From: Bacteroidales bacterium
Lineage (GTDB): Bacteria > Bacteroidota > Bacteroidia > Bacteroidales > DTU049
Direction: 5' to 3'
Assembly (NCBI GenBank): GCA_016937255.1
Contig: JAFGWG010000070.1
Coordinates: 1 to 43,336, forward strand
DNA: 43,336 nt
A program made the translations under genes and the position numbers. Numbering within the stretch: position 1 is the first letter of the stretch; each line of letters begins with the position of its first letter. The notes beneath the pieces were generated by a model. It worked only from the letters and a program-made list of their open reading frames with translations. It ran no database searches and was not told where the DNA came from. Below are positions 1 to 9,422 of the stretch, piece by piece.

Positions 1-310
1 ACTAAAAAAGAGACGCAATGCCATGAATATGGGATGAAGAAAAAAAATGTAATTATCTTGATTTTTAACACCCCACCTCCAAGGTTTTAAAAACCTGCCT
101 GCGCAAGTTTATGCACGTACCTGCGCGACATTATACATTATTATATGCAAAATGAAAAATAATATTTTTTTTTAAAAATAATTATCAACTTAACCATCTG
201 CATTACTGCACTTTAAACACAGAAATAAAGGTAAATCAAACACCTATTATTAATAAGGTATTTGGTCAATCCAAATTTTATTGTTTTAATTTGCGGAAAA
301 TTTGAAAAGA
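1..310. other. Leader region before topA, no gene
   Basis: No coding sequence is evident in these AT-rich 310 bases. They hold a small inverted repeat (AGGTTT/AAACCT around 80-95), a heptamer CCTGCGC occurring twice about 30 bases apart, and the putative topA promoter described separately. The 3' end of whatever gene lies to the left is not in the window. Confidence 0.5.
261..293 (+). promoter_or_regulatory. Candidate Bacteroidetes-type promoter of topA
   Basis: TTTG at 261-264 is followed after 21 bases by TTAATTTG at 286-293, a 7-of-8 match to the Bacteroidetes -7 consensus TAnnTTTG. The transcript would begin near 300, which favours the ATG at 311 over the in-frame TTG at 302. This is a motif match only. 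Confidence 0.35.
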
Positions 311-2692
311 ATGGGGAAAAATCTTGTAATTGTAGAGTCACCTGCCAAAGCTAAAACCATTGAGAAATTTCTTGGTAAAGATTTTACGGTCATGTCGAGT
401 TACGGTCATGTTCGTGATTTACCAAAAGAAGATATCAGTATTGACCTTGAAAACAACTTCGAACCGAAGTATAAGGTTCTACCGGATAAAGAAAAAATCA
501 TTAGTGAATTAAAAAAAGCCAGCAAAAATGCTGAGTTCATTTGGCTTGCAACTGATGAAGACCGTGAGGGAGAAGCAATTGCATGGCACCTAGCGGAAAC
601 ATTAAACATTGACAAGAAGAAGCTCAAGCGAATTGTTTTCCATGAGATTACAAAAAACGCCATACTTCAGGCTATAGAAAATCCACGCGAACTGAATTAT
701 AAACTGGTAGATGCACAACAAGCACGCAGAGTACTCGACCGTATTGTAGGCTATGAATTGTCGCCTGTGCTCTGGAAAAAGGTAAAACCATCTTTGTCGG
801 CCGGTCGCGTACAATCTGTTGCTGTTCGCCTTATTGTGGAACGCGAAGAAGATATTAAAAACTTTGATTCTGTATCAGATTTCAAAGTTACGGCTGAATT
901 CAGTAATACTAAAAATGAAATTCTGCCTGCAGAACTCAACGTACGCTTTGAAGGCGAACGTCAAGCACTCATATATCTGGAATCTGTAAAAGACAGCTCT
1001 TTCAGTGTTGACTCGGTGGAAAAGAAGCCTGCTACACGTAAGCCCGCACCTCCTTTCACTACTTCCACGCTACAACAAGAAGCAGCCAGAAAACTTGGAT
1101 TTAGTGTAAGTCAAACCATGACCATTGCTCAGCAATTATATGAAGCAGGTCAAATCACCTATATGCGTACAGATAGTGTGAATCTTTCTGATTTGGCTCT
1201 TGGTGCCGCAAAAAAAGAAATTGAAAGCCAATTTGGGAAAGAGTATTCCAAAACCCGCAAATACACCACTAAAAGCAAAGGTGCTCAGGAAGCTCACGAA
1301 GCTATTCGTCCGGCTTATTTAAACAAAAAGAATATTGAAGGCACAGCCACACAGAAAAAATTATATGACCTGATTTGGAAAAGAACCATTGCTTCTCAAA
1401 TGGAAGAAGCTAAAATGGAAAAAACTCAGGTTCAAATTGTGACTCCAAATGTTAAAGAGTTTTTCATTGCCAGAGGTGAAGTTATTCAATTTGACGGATT
1501 CTTAAAAGTTTATGAAGAATCAAGTGATGATGAAGGTGGCGAAGGCAAAGGAAAAATTCTTCCTCAGGTAAAAAAAGGCGATAACCTGAAAAGTGAAGGT
1601 ATTAGTGCCATACAGAAATTTTCATTGCATCCTCCTCGTTATTCTGAAGCGGCTTTAGTTAAAAAGCTTGAAGAACTTGGAATTGGTCGTCCTTCTACTT
1701 ATGCGCCTATTATATCTACGATTCAAAAAAGGAACTATATTGTTAAGGAAAGTCGTCTTCCAGAAACCAGAAAAATAGTTCATCTTATTCTTAAGAAGAG
1801 TGATATTAAGCGGAGTCTTAACAATGAAAATTACGGCAGTGAGAAAAACAAGTTATTCCCAACAGACCTAGGATCGGTGGTCACCCACTTCCTAAAAGAA
1901 TTTTTCAACGACATCATTAATTATGATTTCACCGCCAATGTAGAAAAAGAATTTGACGAAATTGCCGACGGAAAAGTTGAGTGGCATAAAACCATAGGAA
2001 AGTTTTATAAAGACTTTCATCCTCAAGTAACAGAGACCTTGCAAAACACCGGAAAATATCATGGTGAAAGACTGCTTGGCGTTGATCCGGAGAGCAAAAA
2101 GAATATTTATGCAAAACTTGGCCCTTATGGTGCCATGGTTCAAATCGGAGAGAGTTCTGATGAAGTAAAACCCCGTTTTGCATCTTTACTGAAAGGTCAA
2201 TCCATTGAAACTATTGTATTGGAAGAAGCCCTATCATTATTTAAGTTTCCCAAGAAAATCGGCGAATTGGATGGTGAAGAAGTCATTGTTTCTATTGGTA
2301 AATATGGACCCTATGTTCGTCATGCTGGGAAATTCTATTCCATCCCCGCAGAAATAGATCCCTGTGCTGTAGAACTTAATGAAGCCTGCGAAATAATTCA
2401 ACTTAAAAAGGAAAAGGATCAAAACAATATTTTGCGTACTTTTGAAGAAGATACAGAAATTCAGTTGATGAAAGGGCGCTATGGGCCTTATATTAAGTAT
2501 AAAGGGAAAAATTATCCACTTGGCAAGAAAAATGACCCAGAAAAGGTAACGCTAGAGGAAGTCAGAGATATTGTCAAAGCCAAAGATGAAAGCAAACCTA
2601 GCGGCAAAACTGGTAGCAAGCCAAGTAGAAAAACAGTTGGCAAAACTGGCAGTAAAACTATCAAAAAGAAAAGCAGCCCAAAAAAGAAATAA
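311..2692 (+). CDS. topA: DNA topoisomerase I (type IA)
   Basis: Relaxes negatively supercoiled DNA through a transient 5'-phosphotyrosine link. The protein opens with the TopA signature LVIVESPAKAKTIEKFLG. The Toprim acidic cluster TDEDREGEA puts metal-binding acids at D82, D84 and E86, and the catalytic tyrosine is Y284 in ITYMRTDS (numbered from the ATG at 311). The C-terminal third carries KYGPYV/RYGPYIK repeats (topoisomerase C-terminal repeats) in place of cysteine zinc fingers, then a Lys/Ser/Gly-rich tail of about 40 residues. Length (793 residues) is normal for Bacteroidetes TopA. An in-frame TTG at 302 would add only three residues; the ATG is preferred because homologues start M-x-KNLVIVES. 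The next gene begins 2 bases after the stop, so the two are probably co-transcribed. Confidence 0.97.
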   Translation: MGKNLVIVESPAKAKTIEKFLGKDFTVMSSYGHVRDLPKEDISIDLENNFEPKYKVLPDKEKIISELKKASKNAEFIWLATDEDREGEAIAWHLAETLNIDKKKLKRIVFHEITKNAILQAIENPRELNYKLVDAQQARRVLDRIVGYELSPVLWKKVKPSLSAGRVQSVAVRLIVEREEDIKNFDSVSDFKVTAEFSNTKNEILPAELNVRFEGERQALIYLESVKDSSFSVDSVEKKPATRKPAPPFTTSTLQQEAARKLGFSVSQTMTIAQQLYEAGQITYMRTDSVNLSDLALGAAKKEIESQFGKEYSKTRKYTTKSKGAQEAHEAIRPAYLNKKNIEGTATQKKLYDLIWKRTIASQMEEAKMEKTQVQIVTPNVKEFFIARGEVIQFDGFLKVYEESSDDEGGEGKGKILPQVKKGDNLKSEGISAIQKFSLHPPRYSEAALVKKLEELGIGRPSTYAPIISTIQKRNYIVKESRLPETRKIVHLILKKSDIKRSLNNENYGSEKNKLFPTDLGSVVTHFLKEFFNDIINYDFTANVEKEFDEIADGKVEWHKTIGKFYKDFHPQVTETLQNTGKYHGERLLGVDPESKKNIYAKLGPYGAMVQIGESSDEVKPRFASLLKGQSIETIVLEEALSLFKFPKKIGELDGEEVIVSIGKYGPYVRHAGKFYSIPAEIDPCAVELNEACEIIQLKKEKDQNNILRTFEEDTEIQLMKGRYGPYIKYKGKNYPLGKKNDPEKVTLEEVRDIVKAKDESKPSGKTGSKPSRKTVGKTGSKTIKKKSSPKKK

Positions 2693-2694
2693 CA

Positions 2695-3864
2695 ATGAAC
2701 GATCTTAACTTGTATTTTTCTCCTGTCGAAGAGGCTGTATGCGATGTAGAATATAACGCATTTCAAATTGGTGCAAGTATAAACATACACAGTGAAGGCG
2801 TATTTCCAGATATTGAAAACGCCAGAATCGCCATCATTGGAATTCCTGAATCGAGAAATAATATTAGCGGAAAGGACAATAACCTTTCCCCTGATATTTG
2901 CCGACAATTTCTATATAAATTAAGCAATCATTTCCCCAACCTTACTATTGTTGACTTGGGCAACCTAAAAACAGGAGAAAGCACAGACGACACTTACGAA
3001 GCTGTTGCTGAGATTTTACATGAACTATTAAACGAAAATATTATTCCTCTTATTATTGGAGGAAGCCAGGACCTCACATACGGTAATTACCTGGCATATG
3101 AAAAATCGGGTAGAGTTATAAATATTGCATCCATTGATTCCCGCTTCGACATTGGCAAACCCAGTGCCGATTTCAGCAATGAATCATGGTTAAACAAAAT
3201 TATACTGCGCGATCCAAATTTCCTTTTCAATTTTACAAATATTGGATATCAATCGTATTTCATTGACCCTGAAGCTATTACCCTACTTAAAAAACTCTTT
3301 TTCGATTATATTCGTCTAGGTATTGCCCGCGAAGATATTTCAGAAATTGAACCTTTGATTCGAAATGCCGATCTGCTTACCATAGATATGTCTGCCATTC
3401 GTCAGGCAGATGCCCCTTTCACAAGTCATCCTTCCCCAAACGGATTCAGTGGCGAGGAGCTTTGTCAGCTGGCAAGATACGCAGGCATGAGCGATAAATT
3501 ATCTTCATTCGGATTGTATGAGTTCTGTGCGGGAAATGATCCACAAGGACAAACCGCTCATTTAGCAGCTCATATCATCTGGCATTTTCTTGAAGGTGTC
3601 TCCATGAGAAAAGGTGATAAGCCTCACAAAAACAAGGACTCATTTATGAAATACATTGTTTCCACATCTGAGCAGGAATCTGATATCATATTCTATCGCA
3701 GTCAATTATCAGACCGCTGGTGGATGGAAGTTCCATGCCCTGGAAATTTAATGAGCAAATACGAACGCCACTATATGGTTCCATGCACATATAAAGATTA
3801 TCAGCAAGCATTGAAAGAAATTATTCCAGATCGATGGTGGCAAACTTATATAAAATTCATGTAA
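2695..3864 (+). CDS. Ureohydrolase-fold (arginase/formimidoylglutamase family) protein with degenerate metal site
   Basis: 389 residues with the ureohydrolase layout: IIGIPE near residue 50, GGSQD at 122-126, SIDSRFD at 147-152 and LTIDMSAIRQADAP around 228-241. In active arginases and formiminoglutamases these motifs read GG-x-H-x, DAHxD and SxDxDxxDP, supplying two Mn ions with two His and four Asp. Here the first His is Q125, the second is R150 and the second Asp of the last motif is S233. Only D148, D152 and D231 remain, so hydrolysis by the usual binuclear Mn mechanism is unlikely. The C-terminal half, rich in Trp and Tyr (RWWMEVP, RWWQTYIKF), is not typical of catalytic arginases. It starts 2 bases after topA and precedes the T9SS operon. 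A structural or regulatory role is possible but unproven. Confidence 0.8.
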   Translation: MNDLNLYFSPVEEAVCDVEYNAFQIGASINIHSEGVFPDIENARIAIIGIPESRNNISGKDNNLSPDICRQFLYKLSNHFPNLTIVDLGNLKTGESTDDTYEAVAEILHELLNENIIPLIIGGSQDLTYGNYLAYEKSGRVINIASIDSRFDIGKPSADFSNESWLNKIILRDPNFLFNFTNIGYQSYFIDPEAITLLKKLFFDYIRLGIAREDISEIEPLIRNADLLTIDMSAIRQADAPFTSHPSPNGFSGEELCQLARYAGMSDKLSSFGLYEFCAGNDPQGQTAHLAAHIIWHFLEGVSMRKGDKPHKNKDSFMKYIVSTSEQESDIIFYRSQLSDRWWMEVPCPGNLMSKYERHYMVPCTYKDYQQALKEIIPDRWWQTYIKFM

Positions 3865-4148
3865 TTTTCTCTTCTAGTGAAAATTTTTACTTACTAATAA
3901 ATCATTACTAAACATCTGTTATTCTGTTCTTTACTCAATATATTCAATCTATTCACCTATTTATATTCATAGGATTATTCATAAAACACAATATTCCTTT
4001 ACAAAAAATCATTATTAATTAGACAGGAGACTTCATTTTTTTCAACAAACTTTTTAACACAAAAATGAACAAATATTTGTTGGTTTGAAATATTATTCGT
4101 TATTTTATGCACTTTTTTGTTGAATATTGAATAAAAAAAATAATAATC

Positions 4149-5141
4149 ATGAGGAAAGTTTTTCTTTTCTTAATTGTTGTATTTGCGGGCATCTCTTCTA
4201 GTTATGCTCAGCAAGAAGCGCAATTTACCCAGAACATGTTCAATAAAATCGGGGTGAATCCCGGTTTTGCGGGTATTAACAAAGCAATATGTGCTACTGC
4301 TATTTTCCGCCAGCAATGGATGGGGTTTACTGAAACCGTAGGGGATCAGGAAAACAATGTTGCTCCTCAAACCATGTTATTTTCATTGCATTCCAATGTT
4401 GATCCAATTCACGGTGGTTTAGGTTTAGTTATTTACAAAGATAAACTTGGCTATGAAGACAATATTGGAGTAAAATTCGGCTACTCTTTCATTCAACCAC
4501 TGAATGGTGGATATCTTGGGTTGGGAATCATGGCCGGCTTTCTGAACAAAAAAATTGATTTTAGCCAATTCAACCCTATTGATGCAGGAGATCCTTTATT
4601 GAATGGTTCTGCAACCGAAAGCGATATGGTTTTCGACCTTTCCTTCGGCGCATATTATGAGAAGCCTGGGCAATATTATGCAGGTATTTCATCCAGTCAA
4701 CTTATGGAAAGCGCATCATCTTATGGTGTTGACCTTGCAAGCCCCCAACTAAAAAGACATTATTACTTAATGGGTGGTTACCAATGGCAAATTCCAAATA
4801 ATCCAGAGTTAGAGCTACGTCCAAATATTTTTATTAAAACAGACTTTGCTGCAACTCAATATGATATTAACGCTTTAATGTATTACAGAAGCCAGTTTTG
4901 GGGAGGCATTAGTTACCGTCCACAAGATGCCGTTGCTGTTTTGATTGGAGCACAACCCTTTTTGAACTCTGGCAACAAGAGTCTTGAAAAATTGATGATT
5001 GGCTATAGTTACGATGTAACAACCTCTGCGATGGGCAGTAATAGTAGAAGTAGCGGGAGCCATGAAATCATGTTACATTATTGTTTTAACATAGTAATAC
5101 CTGATATTCCTTCCAGCTATAGGAATGTGAGGTTTCTATAA
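4149..5141 (+). CDS. porP: PorP/SprF family type IX secretion outer-membrane protein
   Basis: 330 residues with a Sec signal peptide of about 20 residues ending SSYAQ. The mature start QEAQFTQNMFNKIGVNPGFAG is typical of the PorP/SprF family, as are the following beta-strand-like segments (GGLGLVIYKDKLG, GYLGLGIMAGFLNKKIDF) and the near-terminal SGSHEIMLHYCF. PorP is an outer-membrane component of the T9SS, and the order porP-K-L-M-N here matches the Porphyromonas gingivalis operon. The next gene starts about 75-100 bases downstream. A second family member lies at 26831, so the window holds one copy with the machine and one with an adhesin. The 284 bases upstream hold no gene and presumably the operon promoter, but I found no full consensus match there. 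Confidence 0.92.
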   Translation: MRKVFLFLIVVFAGISSSYAQQEAQFTQNMFNKIGVNPGFAGINKAICATAIFRQQWMGFTETVGDQENNVAPQTMLFSLHSNVDPIHGGLGLVIYKDKLGYEDNIGVKFGYSFIQPLNGGYLGLGIMAGFLNKKIDFSQFNPIDAGDPLLNGSATESDMVFDLSFGAYYEKPGQYYAGISSSQLMESASSYGVDLASPQLKRHYYLMGGYQWQIPNNPELELRPNIFIKTDFAATQYDINALMYYRSQFWGGISYRPQDAVAVLIGAQPFLNSGNKSLEKLMIGYSYDVTTSAMGSNSRSSGSHEIMLHYCFNIVIPDIPSSYRNVRFL

Positions 5142-5201
5142 AATTTTTAAAAAAACGAAACCTGAGAGAAAAAAACTCGTTAGAATAGAGATAGGTTTTA
5201 C

Positions 5202-5209
5202 TAAATTTG
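5202..5209 (+). promoter_or_regulatory. Candidate internal -7 box before gldK
   Basis: TAAATTTG matches the Bacteroidetes -7 consensus TAnnTTTG exactly. A GTTAG at 5179-5183 sits at about the right distance but is not a clean TTG -33 box. A transcript starting near 5215-5220 would leave the ATG at 5240 with a short leader, while the ATG at 5216 would be almost leaderless. The site could give gldKLMN its own promoter within the porP operon. Confidence 0.35.
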
Positions 5210-5239
5210 CACCCAATGAAGTACAACACGAGATTTGAT

Positions 5240-6622
5240 ATGAAGCACCTATTCGTCATTTTCACGATGGGCCTCTTCCTTGCTAGCTGTAGCAATTCGG
5301 ACAGAGGCAATCTGGTAGGCGTCCAAGATAGAGACCCTTGGTACCAGCCTGATCCCTTCGGAATGCTTTTCATTCCAATGGGAAGTTATGTTATGGGACA
5401 AAACGATCAAGATGTTCCCTACAACCAGATTCAAACGGCAAAAACAGTGTCGTTGCAGGCATTCTATATGGATGAGACCGAGATTACAAACAACGAATAT
5501 CGTCAGTTTGTAAACTGGGTAAGAGATTCTATTGCCCGCAGAATGCTTGGTGAAGCGAATGAAGAATACTTTATCATGACCAATGAATACGGTGAAGACT
5601 TGGATCCTCCTTATCTTAACTGGAAAGAACGTTTCAGATGGGATGATGACGACGAAGAAGTTCGTGAGACATTGTCTGAAATGTACATTGAGGAGCATGA
5701 GCAGTTTTATCGCAGAAAAGAAATTGACACGAGAAAATTGAATTTCGAATATATGTGGGTTGATTTTAGAGCTGCTGCTAAAAAACAATTTGGCGAGCCT
5801 GGCCCTGATGTAAAAGCTTATGATGGCAGAGAAGTTGATATGGCTGCATGGGCAAACAGACCTCAAGGATATGAAGATCGTTCTGTCTTTATCAAAAAAG
5901 AAGTAATCAATGTTTATCCTGATACATTGTGCTGGGTGCACGATTTCACATATTCATACAATGAGCCAATGACTCAGAATTATTTCTGGCATCCTGCCTA
6001 TGATAATTATCCAGTAGTGGGTGTTAACTGGAAACAGGCAAGAGCATTTTCTATTTGGAGAACAATGTACTTAAACGCATATTTAACCACTCTTGGACAA
6101 GCAATCGTAAACGATTTCAGATTACCAACTGAAAGCGAGTGGGAATGGGCCGCAAGAGGAGGATTAGATCTTAGCCCATATCCATGGGGTGGACCTTATA
6201 TCAGAAATTCAAACGGATGTTTCCTTGGAAACTATAAGCCTTTGCGTGGTAATTATCCCGATGATGGTGGATTGCACTCTATCGTTGTAGGTCACTATGC
6301 TCCAAACGATTATGGTTTATATGATATGGCTGGAAACGTATCAGAATGGACAAGCAATGCTTTTGATGAGTCTGCTTATCAATTTGCACATGATTTGAAC
6401 ATGAATTATCAATATGAAGCTAAGAAAACCGATGCTGAAATACTGAAACGTAAGGTTATCCGTGGTGGTTCATGGAAAGATATAGGTTACTATATGCAGG
6501 TTAGTAGTAGATCTTATGAATATCAGGATACAGGAAAATCTTATCTTGGATTCAGAAACGTACAGACTTATCTTGGACGTATGAAAGGTGATGGGCCGAA
6601 TTCATCCAATGTTTACAGATAA
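5240..6622 (+). CDS. gldK: GldK/PorK, T9SS ring lipoprotein
   Basis: From the ATG at 5240 the protein begins with a lipoprotein signal, MKHLFVIFTMGLFLASC, with the acylated Cys at 17. The body has the formylglycine-generating-enzyme/sulfatase-modifying-factor fold seen in GldK: FGMLFIPMGSYVMGQND, FYMDETEITNNEYRQFVNW, FRLPTESEWEWAARGG, YDMAGNVSEWTSNAF and VIRGGSWKD. In the family, GldK and GldN form the periplasmic ring attached to the outer membrane that links the GldLM motor to the translocon. The enzyme activity of the fold is not expected in this family. Alternative in-frame starts (ATG 5216, TTG 5207) would add 8-11 residues before the signal peptide. It is followed by gldL after 55 bases. 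Confidence 0.95.
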   Translation: MKHLFVIFTMGLFLASCSNSDRGNLVGVQDRDPWYQPDPFGMLFIPMGSYVMGQNDQDVPYNQIQTAKTVSLQAFYMDETEITNNEYRQFVNWVRDSIARRMLGEANEEYFIMTNEYGEDLDPPYLNWKERFRWDDDDEEVRETLSEMYIEEHEQFYRRKEIDTRKLNFEYMWVDFRAAAKKQFGEPGPDVKAYDGREVDMAAWANRPQGYEDRSVFIKKEVINVYPDTLCWVHDFTYSYNEPMTQNYFWHPAYDNYPVVGVNWKQARAFSIWRTMYLNAYLTTLGQAIVNDFRLPTESEWEWAARGGLDLSPYPWGGPYIRNSNGCFLGNYKPLRGNYPDDGGLHSIVVGHYAPNDYGLYDMAGNVSEWTSNAFDESAYQFAHDLNMNYQYEAKKTDAEILKRKVIRGGSWKDIGYYMQVSSRSYEYQDTGKSYLGFRNVQTYLGRMKGDGPNSSNVYR

Positions 6623-6677
6623 AAAGCAAAAACAAAGAACAAAATAAAACAGGTTAAATTTAAAACAACAAGAGGTT

Positions 6678-7736
6678 ATGGGTATTAAACAAATCGTTGA
6701 AAGTAAAGGGTACAAAAACTTTATGTCGAAGCTCTATGGTCTTGGCGCTTCTGTAGTTATCCTTGGTGCACTATTTAAAATTATGCACTATCCTGGTGCC
6801 GAAATCATGCTTTTAGCAGGTATGGGTACAGAGGCTGTAATTTTTGCCATGTCATCATTTGAGCCACTTCACGTTGAAGCTGACTGGAGTTTGGTATATC
6901 CTGAATTATGGGGATTATATCACCCAGATGAAGCTGAAGAACTTGGCTGGGAACCAAAAAAATCAGGTCCTGAAAGTAAGAAAGGATCGGTTACGGAGGA
7001 ACTCGACAAAATGCTTGAAGAAGCAAAAATAGGTCCCGAATTAATTCAAAGTCTTGCTTCAGGCATGCAAAATCTTAGCGAAAACGCCAATAAAATGACA
7101 GGTGTTGCTGATGCTGCAGTTGCTACTGATGGATTCCTTGAGAATCTAACAAAAGCAGGAAACAGTGTCTCAGGACTTTCAGAAGTCTATAATAAGACAA
7201 CCGAAACATTAAATAAAACCGTAGGTGTTAATGAAGAGTATGTAGAGTCTGTAAAAAGCGCTACCCAAAATGCAAACGGAACATCCGAAGCATTCCACAG
7301 TGTAGCTCAAGCACTCAACAATGACATCAATGCAACCGAAGAGTATGTAACCAGCATTAAGTCTGCAACTACAGCAGCACATTCACTTGCTGAAAAATAC
7401 AACAGCAGCGCCGAGTCGCTGACTAAATCTGCGGAAGCCATTGATTTCAGTAAGGTTGATGGTCAATCTTATGGTGATCAGATTCAGAGAATCACCAAAA
7501 ACTTGGGTGCTCTTAATGCTGTTTACGAATTGCAATTACAGGGTTCACAAGCTCAGCTCGACAAAGCAGAACAAATGGGAGAAGGTATTTCAACATTTAT
7601 CAATAATATGAACGATACCATGACCGCACTAAACCAATACCGCGATCAGGCTAATGCAATGGCTCAAAACCTTGCCGCCCTGAACAATGTATATGGTAAT
7701 ATGCTGTCAGCCATGAATGTTAATGTCAGCAAATAA
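6678..7736 (+). CDS. gldL: GldL/PorL, T9SS motor stator protein
   Basis: Inner-membrane half of the proton-powered GldLM rotary motor. Two N-terminal membrane helices (about residues 20-37 and 43-60) flank a short loop. The charged residues that matter in Flavobacterium johnsoniae GldL have counterparts here: K34 and H37 (LFKIMHYPG) and E52 and E62 (TEAVIFAMSSFE). The cytoplasmic part (about 75-352) is long and Ala/Ser/Asn-rich, probably coiled coil. It includes a near-duplicated segment, NEEYVESVKSATQNA against TEEYVTSIKSATTAA. At 352 residues it is longer than flavobacterial GldL and closer to PorL. AGAGG lies a few bases before the ATG, one of the few SD-like sites in the window. Confidence 0.95.
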   Translation: MGIKQIVESKGYKNFMSKLYGLGASVVILGALFKIMHYPGAEIMLLAGMGTEAVIFAMSSFEPLHVEADWSLVYPELWGLYHPDEAEELGWEPKKSGPESKKGSVTEELDKMLEEAKIGPELIQSLASGMQNLSENANKMTGVADAAVATDGFLENLTKAGNSVSGLSEVYNKTTETLNKTVGVNEEYVESVKSATQNANGTSEAFHSVAQALNNDINATEEYVTSIKSATTAAHSLAEKYNSSAESLTKSAEAIDFSKVDGQSYGDQIQRITKNLGALNAVYELQLQGSQAQLDKAEQMGEGISTFINNMNDTMTALNQYRDQANAMAQNLAALNNVYGNMLSAMNVNVSK

Positions 7737-7768
7737 TTAACTCGATCATTAACAAAAAATATTAAACT

Positions 7769-9412
7769 ATGGGAGCTACAAATTGTCCGGAAACCCCGCG
7801 GCAGAGGATGATCTCGATGATGTACTTGGTACTTACTGCACTTCTAGCGCTGAACGTGTCGAAAGATATCTTGAATGCATTTGTCGTGGTTAACGATAGT
7901 ATTGTTGAAACTAAACGAATATTCCAAGCTAAGGTTGAAGGAAACTATATAATGTTTGAACAAGCCAAAGCTATTTCTCCTGAAAAAGTGAAGGAGAATT
8001 ATGATAAAGCCCAACAAGTTAAACTACTTGCTCAGGAGCTAGTAGATTATATTGAGAATTCCAAACTCGAAGTTATTGCCATTACAGCAAAAATGACTGT
8101 TGATGAAGTAGCAGCACTTGAAAAATCTAGCCAGGAAGAAGGCATGAGTTTTCTTGGGCAGATTAATGGTAGGGATAAATATGATGAACCTACCCGTTAT
8201 TTCATAGGCAATACTAATGATGGAACAGGTGATTGTAAAGCACAGGAAATGAAGGATAAAATTATTGCCTTCAAAGTGAAAATGGAAGAAATACTAGGGC
8301 CAAAATTATTCCCGACTGTGAACCTCGGACTTAATGTGGAGAAAGATTTCCCCAATATTGAGAATGATGGTGTAGAAAACTGGCAAATGACAAACTTCTA
8401 CCATACTATTCTTGCTGCTGATGTTGTTCTTTTGAATAAACTTGTTTTGGAAGTTCGCAATGCAGAAGCCGATGTTGTTGCTGCACTCTACTCAGCCGTT
8501 GATGCAGATGATTTCTCATTTGACCAGGTTGGAGCCAAAGTTGTTTCTAAATCTAATTATGTACTTGTTGGCGATGAATATGAAGCAGAAATTTTTGTTG
8601 CTGCTTATGATTCAAAACAACAACCAACCATTATCATCGGATCAGGTGTTGATACATTAACCAATGAAGTACTTGGCAACGCAGAAACCATTGAAGGTGA
8701 AAACGGAATGGGTCTTTATAAAGTATCTGCATCAGGTACAGGTGAACAAACATTTGGTGGTGTTATTAAAGTTAAATCAAAATCAGGAGCCGAAACTGCT
8801 TATCCTTTCGAATCTTCATACTTTGTAGGTCAACCTTCTGCAAGTGTTTCGGCCGACAAGATGAATGTATTCTACATTGGTGTAGACAATCCTGTTACCG
8901 TTTCTGTTCCCGGTGTTCCTATTGACAAAGTTAGAGCCAATATCTCAAACGGCTCTATGAGCCCAACAGGTAATGGTAAATATACGGTTAGAGTAACCGG
9001 TGGTGCTACAACAACTATTTCTGTATCTGCAGAATTAGAAAGCGGATCAAGATCTATGGGCTCAACTGAGTTCAGGGTTAAGCCTCTGCCAACACCAAAA
9101 CCTTATGTTGCAAACAAACCAGGTGGAAACTATAGTGCTTCTGAGCTCATTGCTTCACCTTTTGTTACTGCCGTAATGGAAAACTTTGATTTTGCTCTCA
9201 CGTACACTGTAGTTTCTTATACATTTCTTGCTAAAAACAATGCAGGTGACCTCATCCCAAAACAGGGTGTTGGTTATGCGTTTAACGCAGAAATGAAATC
9301 TCTTATTCAGGGTTCCAGAAGAGGTACTCGTTTTTGGGTAGAAGATATTATTGCTAGAGGTCCTACAGGTAATGTAAATCTTGGCTCTGTAAGCATTCGG
9401 ATAACGAATTAA
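7769..9412 (+). CDS. gldM: GldM/PorM, T9SS motor shaft protein
   Basis: 547 residues. The N-terminus carries the family signature TPRQRMISMMYLVLTALLAL: a short cytoplasmic tail, then a single membrane helix at about 16-34. R11 corresponds to the conserved arginine that faces the GldL glutamate in studied motors. The rest is periplasmic: a helical first domain (about 35-225) followed by three beta-rich domains forming the long GldM shaft that reaches the GldK/GldN ring. The C-terminal segment with PYVANKPGG and FRVKPLPTPK matches the family's last domain. Spacing is 32 bases after gldL and 10 before gldN, consistent with one transcript. Confidence 0.96.
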   Translation: MGATNCPETPRQRMISMMYLVLTALLALNVSKDILNAFVVVNDSIVETKRIFQAKVEGNYIMFEQAKAISPEKVKENYDKAQQVKLLAQELVDYIENSKLEVIAITAKMTVDEVAALEKSSQEEGMSFLGQINGRDKYDEPTRYFIGNTNDGTGDCKAQEMKDKIIAFKVKMEEILGPKLFPTVNLGLNVEKDFPNIENDGVENWQMTNFYHTILAADVVLLNKLVLEVRNAEADVVAALYSAVDADDFSFDQVGAKVVSKSNYVLVGDEYEAEIFVAAYDSKQQPTIIIGSGVDTLTNEVLGNAETIEGENGMGLYKVSASGTGEQTFGGVIKVKSKSGAETAYPFESSYFVGQPSASVSADKMNVFYIGVDNPVTVSVPGVPIDKVRANISNGSMSPTGNGKYTVRVTGGATTTISVSAELESGSRSMGSTEFRVKPLPTPKPYVANKPGGNYSASELIASPFVTAVMENFDFALTYTVVSYTFLAKNNAGDLIPKQGVGYAFNAEMKSLIQGSRRGTRFWVEDIIARGPTGNVNLGSVSIRITN

Positions 9413-9422
9413 AAAAAATATC

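Noticed and set aside
62-125. Inverted and direct repeats before topA considered as an RNA element or attachment site
   Set aside because: The arms are only 6-7 bases, with no terminator T-run and no integrase or tRNA nearby.
5249-5941. 230-codon minus-strand frame inside gldK
   Set aside because: It is fully antisense to a well-supported gene, has no recognisable domain and no promoter box. It arises from the codon pattern of gldK.
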